This document shows positions 8,771 to 17,244 of a stretch of DNA of 64,000 nucleotides, piece by piece. The DNA comes from Pseudomonas sp. BN102 (GTDB taxonomy: Bacteria; Pseudomonadota; Gammaproteobacteria; Pseudomonadales; Pseudomonadaceae), in NCBI RefSeq assembly GCF_029871245.1, contig NZ_SSON01000023.1:1-64000 (forward strand), written 5' to 3'. Position numbers and translations under genes: made by a program. The notes below the pieces were generated by a model. It did not search any database. It had not been told where the DNA came from and was given only the letters and a program-made list of their open reading frames with translations. How positions within the stretch are numbered: position 1 is the first letter of the stretch; each line of letters begins with the position of its first letter.

Positions 8771-8917
8771 TTACGGACTTACGTATCTGCACAAATGAGC
8801 TAATCCGCTTCTACGGAACTGCGGATCTGTGGGGAAGCGGATTTACGTTTTTACGGAAGTACGGAAAAGTGCCGATGCGCTTTTCAGGTTCTGCGCGAAG
8901 CCGCAAATCCGTAAAAC
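8771..8917. repeat. Reiterated TACGGA motifs, iteron-like
   Basis: Within 147 bp the hexamer TACGGA occurs at 8772, 8812, 8852 and 8860, and inverted (TCCGTA) at 8909. Each is embedded in similar sequence such as TTTACGGAAGTACGGAAAAG and GCAAATCCGTAAAAC. GCGGAT is also repeated at 8821 and 8837. No gene covers 8733-9121. The cluster is an iteron or regulator-binding array near the AlpA and RepA genes; which one is not decidable from sequence. Confidence 0.5.
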
Positions 8918-9121
8918 AGCGGTGCTGCGCGCACGGGCCGTTGCGGAGTCGCCTGCCGGGGAGTGCTCGATCTCCTACCTGGGCGTGCTCGGTCAACGTC
9001 CTGACCCTTTGGGTAACAATCCAAGTCCCGCTCCCCATCGACGCTGCCCAGACCCAACCCGGCATGATCAAGCACGACGGCTAGCGCACGGTGCTCCTCC
9101 CACGTCAACGGAGGACATATC

Positions 9122-9493
9122 ATGCCGCACTCGCCCGACCTCACCCGTCATCCTCGCCTCGTCGATCTCGACTCACCCGTGCATCGTAAGGCCGGCCCTT
9201 CGGCACACGCCATGAGCCCGACTGCGCGCGATAACACAGCGCAGATGCCCCAGGCCTCCCCTGCCCCTCGCTACCTCACCAACGACGAAGCGGCGGCCTT
9301 CCTGCGCCTTTCGCCACGCACGCTGGAGAAGCAGCGGGTGATCGGTGGCGGACCGCGCTTCCACAAGTTCGGCCGCCGCGTGATGTACGCGCTGGCCGAC
9401 CTTCAAGCCTGGGCCGATGCGCGCAGTTTCGAGACCACCTTCGATCCCGAGTACGTCGACCGCCACCAGGGAGCCAGCCGACATGACCAGTGA
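9122..9493 (+). CDS. AlpA/excisionase-like helix-turn-helix protein
   Basis: 123 residues after a GGAGG ribosome site. Residues about 50-105 form a MerR-like HTH_17 domain: RYLTNDEAAAFLRLSPRTLE followed by FGRRVMYALADLQAWADARS. Such proteins act as recombination directionality factors or activators in ICEs. In Tn4371-like elements this position, just before repA, is held by the RdfS-type protein. The stop overlaps the GTG start of repA. The first 45 residues are poorly structured and may be less conserved. Confidence 0.75.
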   Translation: MPHSPDLTRHPRLVDLDSPVHRKAGPSAHAMSPTARDNTAQMPQASPAPRYLTNDEAAAFLRLSPRTLEKQRVIGGGPRFHKFGRRVMYALADLQAWADARSFETTFDPEYVDRHQGASRHDQ

Positions 9494-10332
9494 AGTCTTC
9501 GCCCATGAGTCGCTGCCAATATGCCCAGCCGAAGGAGAGCGAGCAGTTGGATCTGTTTCGAGCGCTGCCGGGCGACATGGCACCGCGCGATGCCCAGGAC
9601 CTGATGGCGCATCCATTCTTTTCGCTAGCCAAGTCGCGGCGCACTGTGCCCATCGACTTCCGTTCCGGCGGCGTGACGGTGCGCGTGGAGGGCACGCTGG
9701 AGCATGGCATTGCCACGATCTGGGATGCCGACATCCTGATCTGGGCGGCCAGCCAGATCGTCGAGGCGCGGGATGCGGGCATTCCCACTTCGCGCCTGAT
9801 GCGGGCGACGCCCTACGAGATCCTGCGTTTCATCGGACGTGGTACTTCGCTTCGCGACTACCAGCGACTGAAGGCCGCCCTGGATCGGCTGCAGTCGACC
9901 AGCGTGGCCACCTCGATCCGCGAGGCCACCGGCAGGCGCCTGCATCGTTTCTCCTGGATCAACGAGTGGAAGGAATTGGCCGCGGCGGATGGCCGCCCGC
10001 TAGGTATCGAGCTGATCCTGCCGGACTGGTTCTACAGCGGGGTGCTCGACCAGGCCCTAGTGCTGACCATCGATCCGGCCTACTTCCGACTCACCGGCGG
10101 CATCGAACGCTGGCTGTACCGCCTGGTGCGCAAGCACGGCGGGAGGCAGGAGGATGGCTGGCAGTTCGACTTTCGTCACCTGCACCGCAAGTCGGGGAGC
10201 ATGGCACGCTACTCGGACTTCGCCTTCGACCTGCGCGCGCTGGTCGCTCGGCAATCGCTACCGGGGTACCAGTTGGGCATCGTGCACCTGCCACCCTCGA
10301 CCGAGCTGCTGGCTTTTCGTCCCGTGCCGTAG
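9490..10332 (+). CDS. repA: RepA replication initiator (RPA family)
   Basis: 280 residues from GTG 9490; ATG 9505 is an equally possible start. Matches the RPA/RepA initiator family (PF10134 type) of plasmids and ICEs: FFSLAKSRRTVPIDFRSGGV, ATIWDADILIWAASQIVEAR, the winged-helix part TPYEILRFIGRGTSLRDYQR and the C-terminal RLTGGIERWLYRLVRKHGG. Such initiators bind iterons to start replication. Three tandem 23-24-bp repeats lie 38 bp downstream. The stop codon falls in the loop of a CCGTGCCGT/CGGCACGG hairpin. The gene looks intact, unlike the element's integrase. Confidence 0.85.
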   Translation: MKSSPMSRCQYAQPKESEQLDLFRALPGDMAPRDAQDLMAHPFFSLAKSRRTVPIDFRSGGVTVRVEGTLEHGIATIWDADILIWAASQIVEARDAGIPTSRLMRATPYEILRFIGRGTSLRDYQRLKAALDRLQSTSVATSIREATGRRLHRFSWINEWKELAAADGRPLGIELILPDWFYSGVLDQALVLTIDPAYFRLTGGIERWLYRLVRKHGGRQEDGWQFDFRHLHRKSGSMARYSDFAFDLRALVARQSLPGYQLGIVHLPPSTELLAFRPVP

Positions 10333-10370
10333 ACGGCACGGGGATATCCTGCGGGCAAGCTGTGAATTCA

Positions 10371-10438
10371 CTCGTGCTATCAGGCGCAACCCGGCTCGTG
10401 CTATCGGGAGTACGACCCTCGTGCCATCAGGAGTACGG
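10371..10438 (+). repeat. Three tandem iterons downstream of repA (candidate oriV)
   Basis: Repeats start at 10371, 10395 and 10418 and share CTCGTGCTATCAGG followed by AGTACG in the second and third copies. Spacing is 24 and 23 bp, about two helical turns. Position next to a RepA gene and regular spacing indicate initiator-binding iterons, so this is the best candidate origin. Confidence 0.7.
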
Positions 10439-10576
10439 ATGCCCCTGCAGGCCACGCCTGGCGCGGCCTGCAGCCGCTCTTAACTTTACTAACTCAAAAG
10501 CTCTAACTTGTAATTGGGCAGGCGCCCCGTTGTGGACAGGTGCTAAGGGCCACTGTTTGGTCGGGGAGATCCGGCC

Positions 10577-11215
10577 ATGATCGTTGCCCTGCTCAATCAG
10601 AAAGGCGGGGTCGGCAAGACCACCCTGGCCACCCATATCGCCGGCGAACTGGCCCTGCGTGGCCACAACGTGATCCTGCTCGATGCCGACCCGCAGGGTT
10701 CGGCGCTGGACTGGACACAGCGACGCAGCCAGCAGGGCCTGCCTAGGCTGTTCAGCGCCGTCGGCCTGGCGAGGGAAACCCTGCACCAGGAAGCACCGGA
10801 GCTGGCACGACGCGCCGACCACGTGATTATTGATGGTCCTCCGCGTATCGCCGCCCTCGCCCGCTCGGCACTGCTAGCCGCTGAGCGCGTGTTGATCCCG
10901 GTGCAGCCCAGTCCCTATGACCTGTGGGCCAGCGCGGAGATGGTCAGCTTGATCCGTGAGGCGCAGGTGTTCCGGCCAACCCTGCGCGCGGCATTCGCCA
11001 TCAACCGGCGCATCAGTACAACGATTATTGGCCGGGAAGCCCGCGGAGCACTAGCCGACCAGCCGCTACCCGCCCTGCAGGCCGAGCTGCGTCAGCGCAT
11101 CGTCTTCGCCGAGAGTGCCGCGGCCGGCCGACTGGCACGCGAGCTGGCACCAGATAGTGCCGCCGCACGCGAGGTCAGCAGCCTGGTGGACGAGCTCTTG
11201 CGGTGGTCGCCATGA
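10577..11215 (+). CDS. parA: ParA-family partition ATPase
   Basis: 212 residues beginning MIVALLNQKGGVGKTTLATH: a deviant Walker A (KGGVGKT, residues 10-16), then LLDADPQGSALDW and VIIDGPPR for the Walker A' and B regions. It belongs to the small ParA (Ib-like) group without an N-terminal HTH. The downstream ribbon-helix-helix gene overlaps by 4 bp and is the likely ParB/ParG-like partner. The pair would stabilise the excised or replicating element. Confidence 0.85.
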   Translation: MIVALLNQKGGVGKTTLATHIAGELALRGHNVILLDADPQGSALDWTQRRSQQGLPRLFSAVGLARETLHQEAPELARRADHVIIDGPPRIAALARSALLAAERVLIPVQPSPYDLWASAEMVSLIREAQVFRPTLRAAFAINRRISTTIIGREARGALADQPLPALQAELRQRIVFAESAAAGRLARELAPDSAAAREVSSLVDELLRWSP

Positions 11216-11454
11216 GCAGCAAGCGTATCGGTATCGGCACGCGTCCAATGGCCGACCCGCAAGCGGAAGCCTGGATACGCCAGGGCGCCTCCATCGACAA
11301 CGGCAAAATCGAGCGCTACACGGCACGGTTGACACTGGATATCACGCCGGCACTGCGCACCCGCATCAAGCTGGCGGCCTTCAGCCAGGGCGTCACAGTG
11401 GCGGAGATGTTGCGCGAGCTACTGGAGCGGCAGTTCCCGGAGGTCACGCCATGA
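11212..11454 (+). CDS. Ribbon-helix-helix protein, probable ParA partner
   Basis: 80 residues from ATG 11212, whose first four bases overlap the parA stop. A flexible N-terminus precedes YTARLTLDITPALRTRIKLA and AFSQGVTVAEMLRELLERQF, a beta strand and two helices typical of RHH DNA-binding proteins such as ParG. ParG-like proteins bind the centromere and regulate the par operon. The gene's stop overlaps the next start (ATGA), so partition and conjugation genes form one transcription unit. Confidence 0.7.
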   Translation: MSSKRIGIGTRPMADPQAEAWIRQGASIDNGKIERYTARLTLDITPALRTRIKLAAFSQGVTVAEMLRELLERQFPEVTP

Positions 11455-12182
11455 CGGCCTGCAACAGCATGCCGCCAGCGCAAGCGGATAGCGACAAGCA
11501 GGTGCAGGCGTGTGTCGCCGAGATCGACGCCATCGAGGCCATCGAGGCCATCGAGGCCCTGGGGCAAGCCCCGGACCAGATCGTGCCCTGTTGCACGCAG
11601 GCTGGGCAGTCGTCCGTCCGCCCACATGCGGCAGCTCGCTGGGGGCACGCTGCGATAACAATAGGTGCTCGCTGCATTCGATGGCCACTGGCATTGGCTG
11701 CCGGCGGTTTGGTCGCACTGGGTTGGGCGACGCTTGGAACGTCGTTGCCACAGGTTGTCTACAACGCCTCCAACAGTGTGCCCACCGGCTGGTACCTCAT
11801 CACCTCGGACGCTTCACTGGCGGTCGGCGACCTGGTGCTCGTCCGCCTGCCTGCACACGCGGCGACACTAGCGGCACAGCGTTGTTATCTGCCGGCGCAT
11901 GTCCCGCTGCTGAAGTGGGTGGCCGCCGTTCCACCGCAGAACGTCTGCATACGGGGTGACCAGGTTCTGGTCGACGAGAAGGTTGTCGTCAGGCGTCTGC
12001 ACCAGGACCGACATGGTCGAACGCTGCCAGCCTGGCAGTCCTGCCGACGCCTGGTTGGCGATGAACTCTTCCTGCTCAGCACCGCCAACCCGGAGTCATT
12101 CGACAGCCGCTATTTCGGTCCAGTCTCCATCAGCGCTGTAGTCGGTCGGGCGCATCCGTTGTGGTTGGAGTCGCGCCGATGA
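11451..12182 (+). CDS. traF: TraF-type S26 signal peptidase (conjugation)
   Basis: 243 residues. An N-terminal cytosolic part contains a threefold AIE repeat encoded by tandem 9-bp units (11529-11558), followed by one membrane helix (about residues 75-100). The catalytic Ser lies in NSVPTGWY (about residue 108) and the Lys in LLKWVAA (about 154), as in S26 peptidases. TraF of IncP-like systems matures the pilin. It lies upstream of the relaxase, as in Tn4371-like ICEs, but no trb mating-pair genes are in the window. Confidence 0.8.
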   Translation: MTACNSMPPAQADSDKQVQACVAEIDAIEAIEAIEALGQAPDQIVPCCTQAGQSSVRPHAAARWGHAAITIGARCIRWPLALAAGGLVALGWATLGTSLPQVVYNASNSVPTGWYLITSDASLAVGDLVLVRLPAHAATLAAQRCYLPAHVPLLKWVAAVPPQNVCIRGDQVLVDEKVVVRRLHQDRHGRTLPAWQSCRRLVGDELFLLSTANPESFDSRYFGPVSISAVVGRAHPLWLESRR

Positions 12183-12439
12183 GCCCGTCCACTTCACGTC
12201 TTCCAGACCTGCGACTTCGAGTGATTGGCTTGCGCGAACGACCGCCGCCGCCGTGCCGGCAGCTATGCCCCTGCCCGCCTGTTCAGGCCTGCGCCGAGGC
12301 CAGGCCGGCCACACATGATTACCCACCCCAGAAGCGCCAAGGCAGGGAAAAAGCGGAGGGCAAGATAAAAGGGCGCAGCACTTCGTGGCGCTCGAAGGCA
12401 GTCTGCACGTGGGTTGTATGTGGCACAGAGCTGGTGTGA
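12179..12439 (+). CDS. Small unrecognised ORF in the conjugation operon
   Basis: 86 residues from ATG 12179, overlapping the traF stop by 4 bp, which is the only good argument that it is translated. It is Pro- and Arg-rich at the start (RERPPPPCRQLCPCPPVQAC), basic in the middle (KRQGREKAEGKIKG), and ends in CTWVVCGTELV. I recognise no domain. About 90 bp separate it from the relaxase start. It could be translational read-on without function. Confidence 0.35.
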   Translation: MSPSTSRLPDLRLRVIGLRERPPPPCRQLCPCPPVQACAEARPATHDYPPQKRQGREKAEGKIKGRSTSWRSKAVCTWVVCGTELV

Positions 12440-12531
12440 TCAAGTGCAGGCTTGGCGTCTTTGGCGCGAAAACGCTGGCTCAAGCGCGTGCCTACCACGC
12501 TCCACTAAGATCAGCTTGGAGATCCCTCCGG

Positions 12532-14481
12532 ATGAGCAAGGAACGCAATCAGGACAACGAACAACGCTTCCGCACCCAACCCGGGAAACCGAAGCAACGC
12601 GGACAGGCCTTCATCAATCAGGTACTTCGCCAGGCCAACAAATCCGGCAGTGGTAAGGCGGGCAAAGCTGGCCAGCAACCCGGTGCCCGTCTCGGTCGCG
12701 GCCATGTCGCCGCATGTTTCAGTAGGCAGCAACAGGCACCCAACGCCCGCAGGGTCATCATCAAGACTCGTCTGGTAAACCTGCGCCAGGCCGGCAAGCG
12801 TTCGACCCTCAGCCACCTGCGCTACATCGAGCGCGACGGTGTGAGTCGCGAGGGCAACCCTGGTAAAGCCTACGGCCCGCTGACCGACCAGGCCGACGTG
12901 GAGGCCTTCGAGGCGCGTGGCCGGGAAGACCGGCACCAGTTCCGCTTCATCGTCTCACCCGAGGATGCCGAGCAGCTGGATGATCTGCGAACCTACACCC
13001 GCCACCTGATGAGTCGAATGGAGGCTGACCTGGGCACCCGCCTCGACTGGGTGGCGGTCGATCATTGGAACACCGACAACCCGCACACCCACATTGTCCT
13101 GCGCGGCAAGGACGATACCGGCAAGGACCTGGTCATTGCCCGCGACTACATCGCCGATGGTATGCGCAATCGCGCCGCGGAACTGGCCACCGAGTGGCTC
13201 GGCCCGCGCACAGAGTTGGAGATGCAGTGCGGCTTGCAGCGCGAGGTGCAACAGGAGCGCTGGACCAACCTGGATCGCACTCTGCTGCGCGAACGCCAGT
13301 CGGGCGTGCTGAGCCTGAAGACACTCGCCAATAATCCCCGCCGGCAGTTGCTCATCGGCCGACTGCAGCACCTGCAGCGGCTGGATCTATCCCATGAAGT
13401 TCGACCCGGCCAATGGGCCATACGTGACGACACCGAGGCGACCTTGCGAGCCATGGGCGAGCGCGGCGATATCGTGCGCACGATGCAGCGTGCGATGGGT
13501 AGTACGCAGCGAGATCTGGTTGTCTTTGAGCCAGGTGGCGACAGCCCTGCCGTGATCGGCCGGGTGGTGGCCAAGGGGCTGGCGGATGAGCTGCACGACC
13601 GCGGCTATCTAGTAGTGGATGGTCTCGACGGCAAGGCCCACTACCTCTCCCTGCCAGCTCGAACGGAACTGGCCGACTTCCCCATCGGCGCCGTAGTGGA
13701 AACGCGCACCATGAGCGAACCGCGGGCGGTGGATCGCTCGATTTCTTCACTGGCTGCGGATGGGATTTACCGCTCCGACCATCACCTCGCGCTGGCAAGG
13801 TCACAGACCGCCGAGGGACACGATCCCGATGTGCTGGTCGAACGCCATGTGCGCCGTCTGGAAGCCCTGCGTCGGGCCGGTATCGTGGAGCGGTTGGATG
13901 AGGGCGTCTGGCGCGTGCCCGCCGACCTGCCGGAACGAGGCCGACAGCATGACGCCCCCCGTCTTGGCGATGTCGTCGTCGAGTTGCGCACGTCGCTTTC
14001 GGTGGAGCGGCAGACACGTGCCATCGGCGCGACCTGGCTGGATCAGCAGTTGATCGGGGGCAACCAGGGGCTAGTGGATAAGGGCTTCGGGAGAGAGGTG
14101 CGCGAAGCACTGAGGCAGCGTGCGGACTTCCTGGTGGAATTGGGCCTGGCCGAACGCCGGAGGCAGCGCGTTGTGCTCGCGCGCAACCTGCTGGCGACCC
14201 TACGAGAACGCGAGCTGACGGCGGCAGCGCGCGAGATCACTGCGCAGACACGCCTACAATATCGCCCCCTGGTTGATGGCGAGCGGATCAGCGGGACCTA
14301 CCGGCGCAGCGTGCAACTGGCCAGCGGGCGATTCGCCATGCTCGATGACGGTGTGGGCTTCAGGCTGGTGCCCTGGAAGCCGGTTATCGAGCCCAGGCTT
14401 GGACAGAACCTCTCAGCCGTGGTCCGGGGCAACAGCGTGTCCTGGCAACTGGGACGTCAGCGCGGACCGGCGATTGGCTGA
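12532..14481 (+). CDS. VirD2-like relaxase with DUF3363 domain
   Basis: 649 residues from ATG 12532, preceded by GGAG; the frame is open further upstream but lacks a better site. The relaxase domain carries a candidate tyrosine segment (LSHLRYIERDG, about residues 95-105) and the metal-binding histidine motif DNPHTHIVLRG (about 181-191). The C-terminal half is the DUF3363 region. The enzyme nicks oriT and leads the strand in transfer. It appears full length. The plus-strand backbone stops here and a cargo cluster begins on the other side, a known insertion hotspot in Tn4371-like ICEs. Confidence 0.85.
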   Translation: MSKERNQDNEQRFRTQPGKPKQRGQAFINQVLRQANKSGSGKAGKAGQQPGARLGRGHVAACFSRQQQAPNARRVIIKTRLVNLRQAGKRSTLSHLRYIERDGVSREGNPGKAYGPLTDQADVEAFEARGREDRHQFRFIVSPEDAEQLDDLRTYTRHLMSRMEADLGTRLDWVAVDHWNTDNPHTHIVLRGKDDTGKDLVIARDYIADGMRNRAAELATEWLGPRTELEMQCGLQREVQQERWTNLDRTLLRERQSGVLSLKTLANNPRRQLLIGRLQHLQRLDLSHEVRPGQWAIRDDTEATLRAMGERGDIVRTMQRAMGSTQRDLVVFEPGGDSPAVIGRVVAKGLADELHDRGYLVVDGLDGKAHYLSLPARTELADFPIGAVVETRTMSEPRAVDRSISSLAADGIYRSDHHLALARSQTAEGHDPDVLVERHVRRLEALRRAGIVERLDEGVWRVPADLPERGRQHDAPRLGDVVVELRTSLSVERQTRAIGATWLDQQLIGGNQGLVDKGFGREVREALRQRADFLVELGLAERRRQRVVLARNLLATLRERELTAAAREITAQTRLQYRPLVDGERISGTYRRSVQLASGRFAMLDDGVGFRLVPWKPVIEPRLGQNLSAVVRGNSVSWQLGRQRGPAIG

Positions 14482-14495
14482 ATGCCTTTCCCCAC

Positions 14496-15350
14496 CTAAA
14501 CCTGAACCGGCTCCTGTTGCAGCCATTGCTCGAAGGCTCGGCTCTCCGGCCGCCCGTCCTTGGCTGCGTAGTAGACCAGGCGCAGGTGGCGATCCTCGTC
14601 GATGGTCAGCGTGGTGTGCTCGAACACCATCTGGCCAATCGGCTCGATGCAAAGGTTGCGAATGCCCTGACACGGGCCATGGATGTCCTGCTGTTGCCAC
14701 CAGACCCTGAAGTCGGGCGAGACCTTTGCCAGGTCCTTCACCAGCGCGGCGATTTCCGGATCCTGGGTTGCCCGTACGAAGTCGCGCCGGAAGCTGGAGA
14801 GGATCTGCAGCGCCTGCTCCTCCCAGGGGTTAAACAGCGCTTGCATGGCCGGGCTGGTGAATAGCATCCACAGTAGGTTGCGACGGTCAGCCGGTATCGC
14901 GGAGAAGCCGAAGACCCTGTCTGCCGCGGCGTTCCAAGCCAGCACGTCCCAACGCAGGTTGAGCACATAGGCCGGGCGCGTCGGGAGATCCGCCATCAGG
15001 CGATGGATCAGCGGCGGCACCACGCACCAGGTCCGTCCAGGTTCTGCCGGCAGGCGCTGATGGGCCAGCAGGAACAGATGACGACGCTCGGTGGCATCCA
15101 ACCTGAGTGCCTGGGAGAGATTATCGAGGAAGGTCGCGGACACGCTGATCTCCCGCCCTTGCTCCAGCCAGGTGTACCAGGACAAGCCCACCCCCGCCAA
15201 AGCGGCGACCTCCTCTCGACGCAGCCCTGGCGTGCGTCTTCGGCTGCCAGCGAGTAGTCCCACCTCCTCCGGCGAGATGCGCTCGCGGCGACTGCGCAGG
15301 AATTCGGCCAACTCTGCCCGGGTGCGTTCGAGTGTTCGGGGCACGCTCAT
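14496..15350 (-). CDS. XRE regulator with MmyB-like ligand-binding domain
   Basis: 284 residues from ATG 15350, preceded by GGAGGTAA. The N-terminal helix-turn-helix (LRSRRERISPEEVGLLAGSR followed by RTPGLRREEVAALAGVGLSW and YTWLEQGREI) and the C-terminal domain with LNLRWDVLAWNAAADRVFGF place it in the MmyB-like group of XRE regulators. It is divergent from the synthase gene at 15507, with 156 bp between. That spacer contains repeated ACAGT units (AACAGTATAAACAGT region near 15366-15381), a plausible operator. It is the likely local regulator of the biosynthetic cluster. Confidence 0.75.
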   Translation of the reverse strand: MSVPRTLERTRAELAEFLRSRRERISPEEVGLLAGSRRRTPGLRREEVAALAGVGLSWYTWLEQGREISVSATFLDNLSQALRLDATERRHLFLLAHQRLPAEPGRTWCVVPPLIHRLMADLPTRPAYVLNLRWDVLAWNAAADRVFGFSAIPADRRNLLWMLFTSPAMQALFNPWEEQALQILSSFRRDFVRATQDPEIAALVKDLAKVSPDFRVWWQQQDIHGPCQGIRNLCIEPIGQMVFEHTTLTIDEDRHLRLVYYAAKDGRPESRAFEQWLQQEPVQV

Positions 15351-15506
15351 CCGATTACCTCCAGTAACAGTATAAACAGTCAAATTGTAACCCCCATAAA
15401 TCCCAAGAAGAATACCCCGGCCTGGCCGCAAACGCGCGAGCCAAGGCACTTGCTTGATGAGGAAGCACATATCGACGTGTCATCAACTTGCTAAGGAGAT
15501 AAAGGG

Positions 15507-16739
15507 ATGTACCAAGCACTACTTCGCGAACAACTGGAGACATTGAAGTCCTCCAACCAGTACCGCACCTTCACCACCCTCAGCCGCATTTGCGGCCAAT
15601 ACCCACTGGCCAAATTGGAAGGCCACGACCAGGAACCGGTGGTCGTCTGGTGCAGCAACGACTACTTGGGCATGTCCCAGCACCCCATCGTCCGCGAAAA
15701 GATGCACGACGCGCTGGAAACCTACGGCGCAGGATCCGGTGGCTCGCGCAACATCGGCGGCTCGCATGAGGTGTATTCCCGCCTGGAGGCCAGCCTGGCC
15801 GACTGGCACGGCAAGGAAGCGGCGTTGGTGTTCCCCACCGGCTTTGGCTCCAACGATGCCACCATCCAGTGCTTGCTTCGGCGCATTCCCGACTGCGTGG
15901 TGATCAGCGACGAACTGAACCACGCCTCCATCGTCAATGGCATCCGCTCGACGCCGAACGAGCGCAAGGTCTTCCGTCATAACGATGTCGAGCACCTAGA
16001 GCAGATACTCGCCAGCTATCCGCAGGGTCAGCCGAAGATCGTGGTGTTCGAGTCGGTCTACTCGATGGACGGCGACATCGCCCCCATCGCCGAGATCGTC
16101 GAGGTTGCCAAGCGCTACAACGCCCTCACCTACCTCGACGAGGTGCATGCCGTCGGCATGTATGGCCCACGCGGCGCGGGCATTGCCGCTGAACTCGGTC
16201 GGACCGACCAGGTGGACATCATCCAGGGCACCATGGCAAAGGCCATCGGCGTGATCGGCGGCTACATCGCCTCGACCCAGGTGATCGTCGACGCGGTACG
16301 CTCCTTTGCCACCGGTTTCATCTTCACCACCTCCCTGCCCCCGGCGATCACCGCTGGCTGCCTGGCCAGCGTCGAGCACCTCAAGGCCAACAGCGCTGAG
16401 CGTGACCGCTTGCACACCCAAACAGCGAAGCTGCGCGAGCGCCTCAAGCAACAAGACGTGCCCGTGATGCGCTGCTCCCAGACCCACGTGCTGCCGGTGC
16501 TGGTGGGCGAGGCACGGCGCTGCAAGGCAGCGGCCGAGCGCCTGCTGCATACCCACGGCGTGTACCTGCAGCCGATCAACTACCCGTCGGTGCCCGTGGG
16601 CACCGAGCGCTTCCGCGTCAACGCCACGCCGAACCACAGCGATGCGCAGATCGAACACCTGGCGGCTTCGCTTCGCGAGACCTTCGAGCATTTCTCGATT
16701 CCACTGGCTTCCCAGGCCTTCCGCGCAGAGGTGGCCTGA
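15507..16739 (+). CDS. 5-aminolevulinate synthase-family enzyme (AlmA-like)
   Basis: 410 residues, the normal ALAS length, with a strong ribosome site (AAGGAGATAAAGGG). PLP-dependent alpha-oxoamine synthase residues are intact: Arg20 (YRTF), His139 (ELNHAS), Asp211 and His214 ([14 protein letters not shown]) and Lys245 (GTMAKAIG). The glycine-rich substrate loop reads [13 protein letters not shown]. Residue 80 is Ser where Rhodobacter ALAS has Thr83, a residue reported to restrict that enzyme to glycine. Pseudomonas makes heme precursors from glutamyl-tRNA, so this is not a housekeeping gene. It heads a GNAT, oxidoreductase, amidotransferase and MFS operon. I infer condensation of L-serine with succinyl-CoA, as in alaremycin biosynthesis. 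Confidence 0.9.
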   Translation: MYQALLREQLETLKSSNQYRTFTTLSRICGQYPLAKLEGHDQEPVVVWCSNDYLGMSQHPIVREKMHDALETYGAGSGGSRNIGGSHEVYSRLEASLADWHGKEAALVFPTGFGSNDATIQCLLRRIPDCVVISDELNHASIVNGIRSTPNERKVFRHNDVEHLEQILASYPQGQPKIVVFESVYSMDGDIAPIAEIVEVAKRYNALTYLDEVHAVGMYGPRGAGIAAELGRTDQVDIIQGTMAKAIGVIGGYIASTQVIVDAVRSFATGFIFTTSLPPAITAGCLASVEHLKANSAERDRLHTQTAKLRERLKQQDVPVMRCSQTHVLPVLVGEARRCKAAAERLLHTHGVYLQPINYPSVPVGTERFRVNATPNHSDAQIEHLAASLRETFEHFSIPLASQAFRAEVA

Positions 16740-16740
16740 G

Positions 16741-17244
16741 ATGGATTTGTTCTTCTTCACCGTGCGCCCGGCGACTCTGGCCGACCTCGCCAGTCTGGTC
16801 GAAATGCGCGCACACCTGCTGGACGGCACCTCGGCCAGCTACTCGAGCAAGACGCCGAAGGATTCGGCGCAGTGGCGGGCGGAGTACCGCAGCTGGCTGA
16901 GCAACCGTTTGAACGAAAGCGACTGCGTGCAAATCCTCGCCGCCGAGCACAAGGAATCCGGCCAAGTGCTGGGTTGCGCGACGGCCATCATCGACCAGCG
17001 CGCCCCCACCCCCGGCTGCCTGAATGGCCTGTCCGGCTGGGTGCAGTCGGTGGTGGTGGAGCCCCAATGGCGCAATCGCGGCATTGCCCTCCAGTTGATG
17101 CAGCACCTGCTGCGCTGGTTCGCCAACCGCGGCGTCGGCACCGTGGTGCTGCAGAGCACCGAGGCCGCCGGGAGGCTGTACCAGGCCCTGGGCTTCGCGG
17201 TCAGCGACGAGCGCCTGCTGGTTCGTCAGGAGGCCTCGGTATGA
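16741..17244 (+). CDS. GNAT-family N-acetyltransferase
   Basis: 167 residues starting one base after the synthase stop, so translation is coupled. The GNAT core is clear: an acetyl-CoA-binding motif in VVVEPQWRNRGIALQLMQHL (about residues 103-122) and a C-terminal VLQSTEAAGRLYQALGFAVS. In the proposed pathway it acetylates the amino group of the aminolevulinate-like product, giving the 5-acetamido group found in alaremycin. Its own stop overlaps the next gene (ATGA). Confidence 0.85.
   Translation: MDLFFFTVRPATLADLASLVEMRAHLLDGTSASYSSKTPKDSAQWRAEYRSWLSNRLNESDCVQILAAEHKESGQVLGCATAIIDQRAPTPGCLNGLSGWVQSVVVEPQWRNRGIALQLMQHLLRWFANRGVGTVVLQSTEAAGRLYQALGFAVSDERLLVRQEASV

Noticed and set aside
10371-10438. 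Iteron block considered as a CRISPR array
   Set aside because: Repeats are directly adjacent without spacers and lie next to repA, which fits iterons.
11529-11558. Tandem ATCGAGGCC units as a possible repeat array
   Set aside because: Only three 9-bp copies inside the traF coding frame, giving AIE repeats; replication slippage explains them, and there is no CRISPR-like spacer structure.
15507-16739. ALAS as a housekeeping heme enzyme
   Set aside because: Pseudomonas uses the glutamyl-tRNA route; the gene is in an operon with tailoring enzymes and has a Ser at the glycine-selectivity position.
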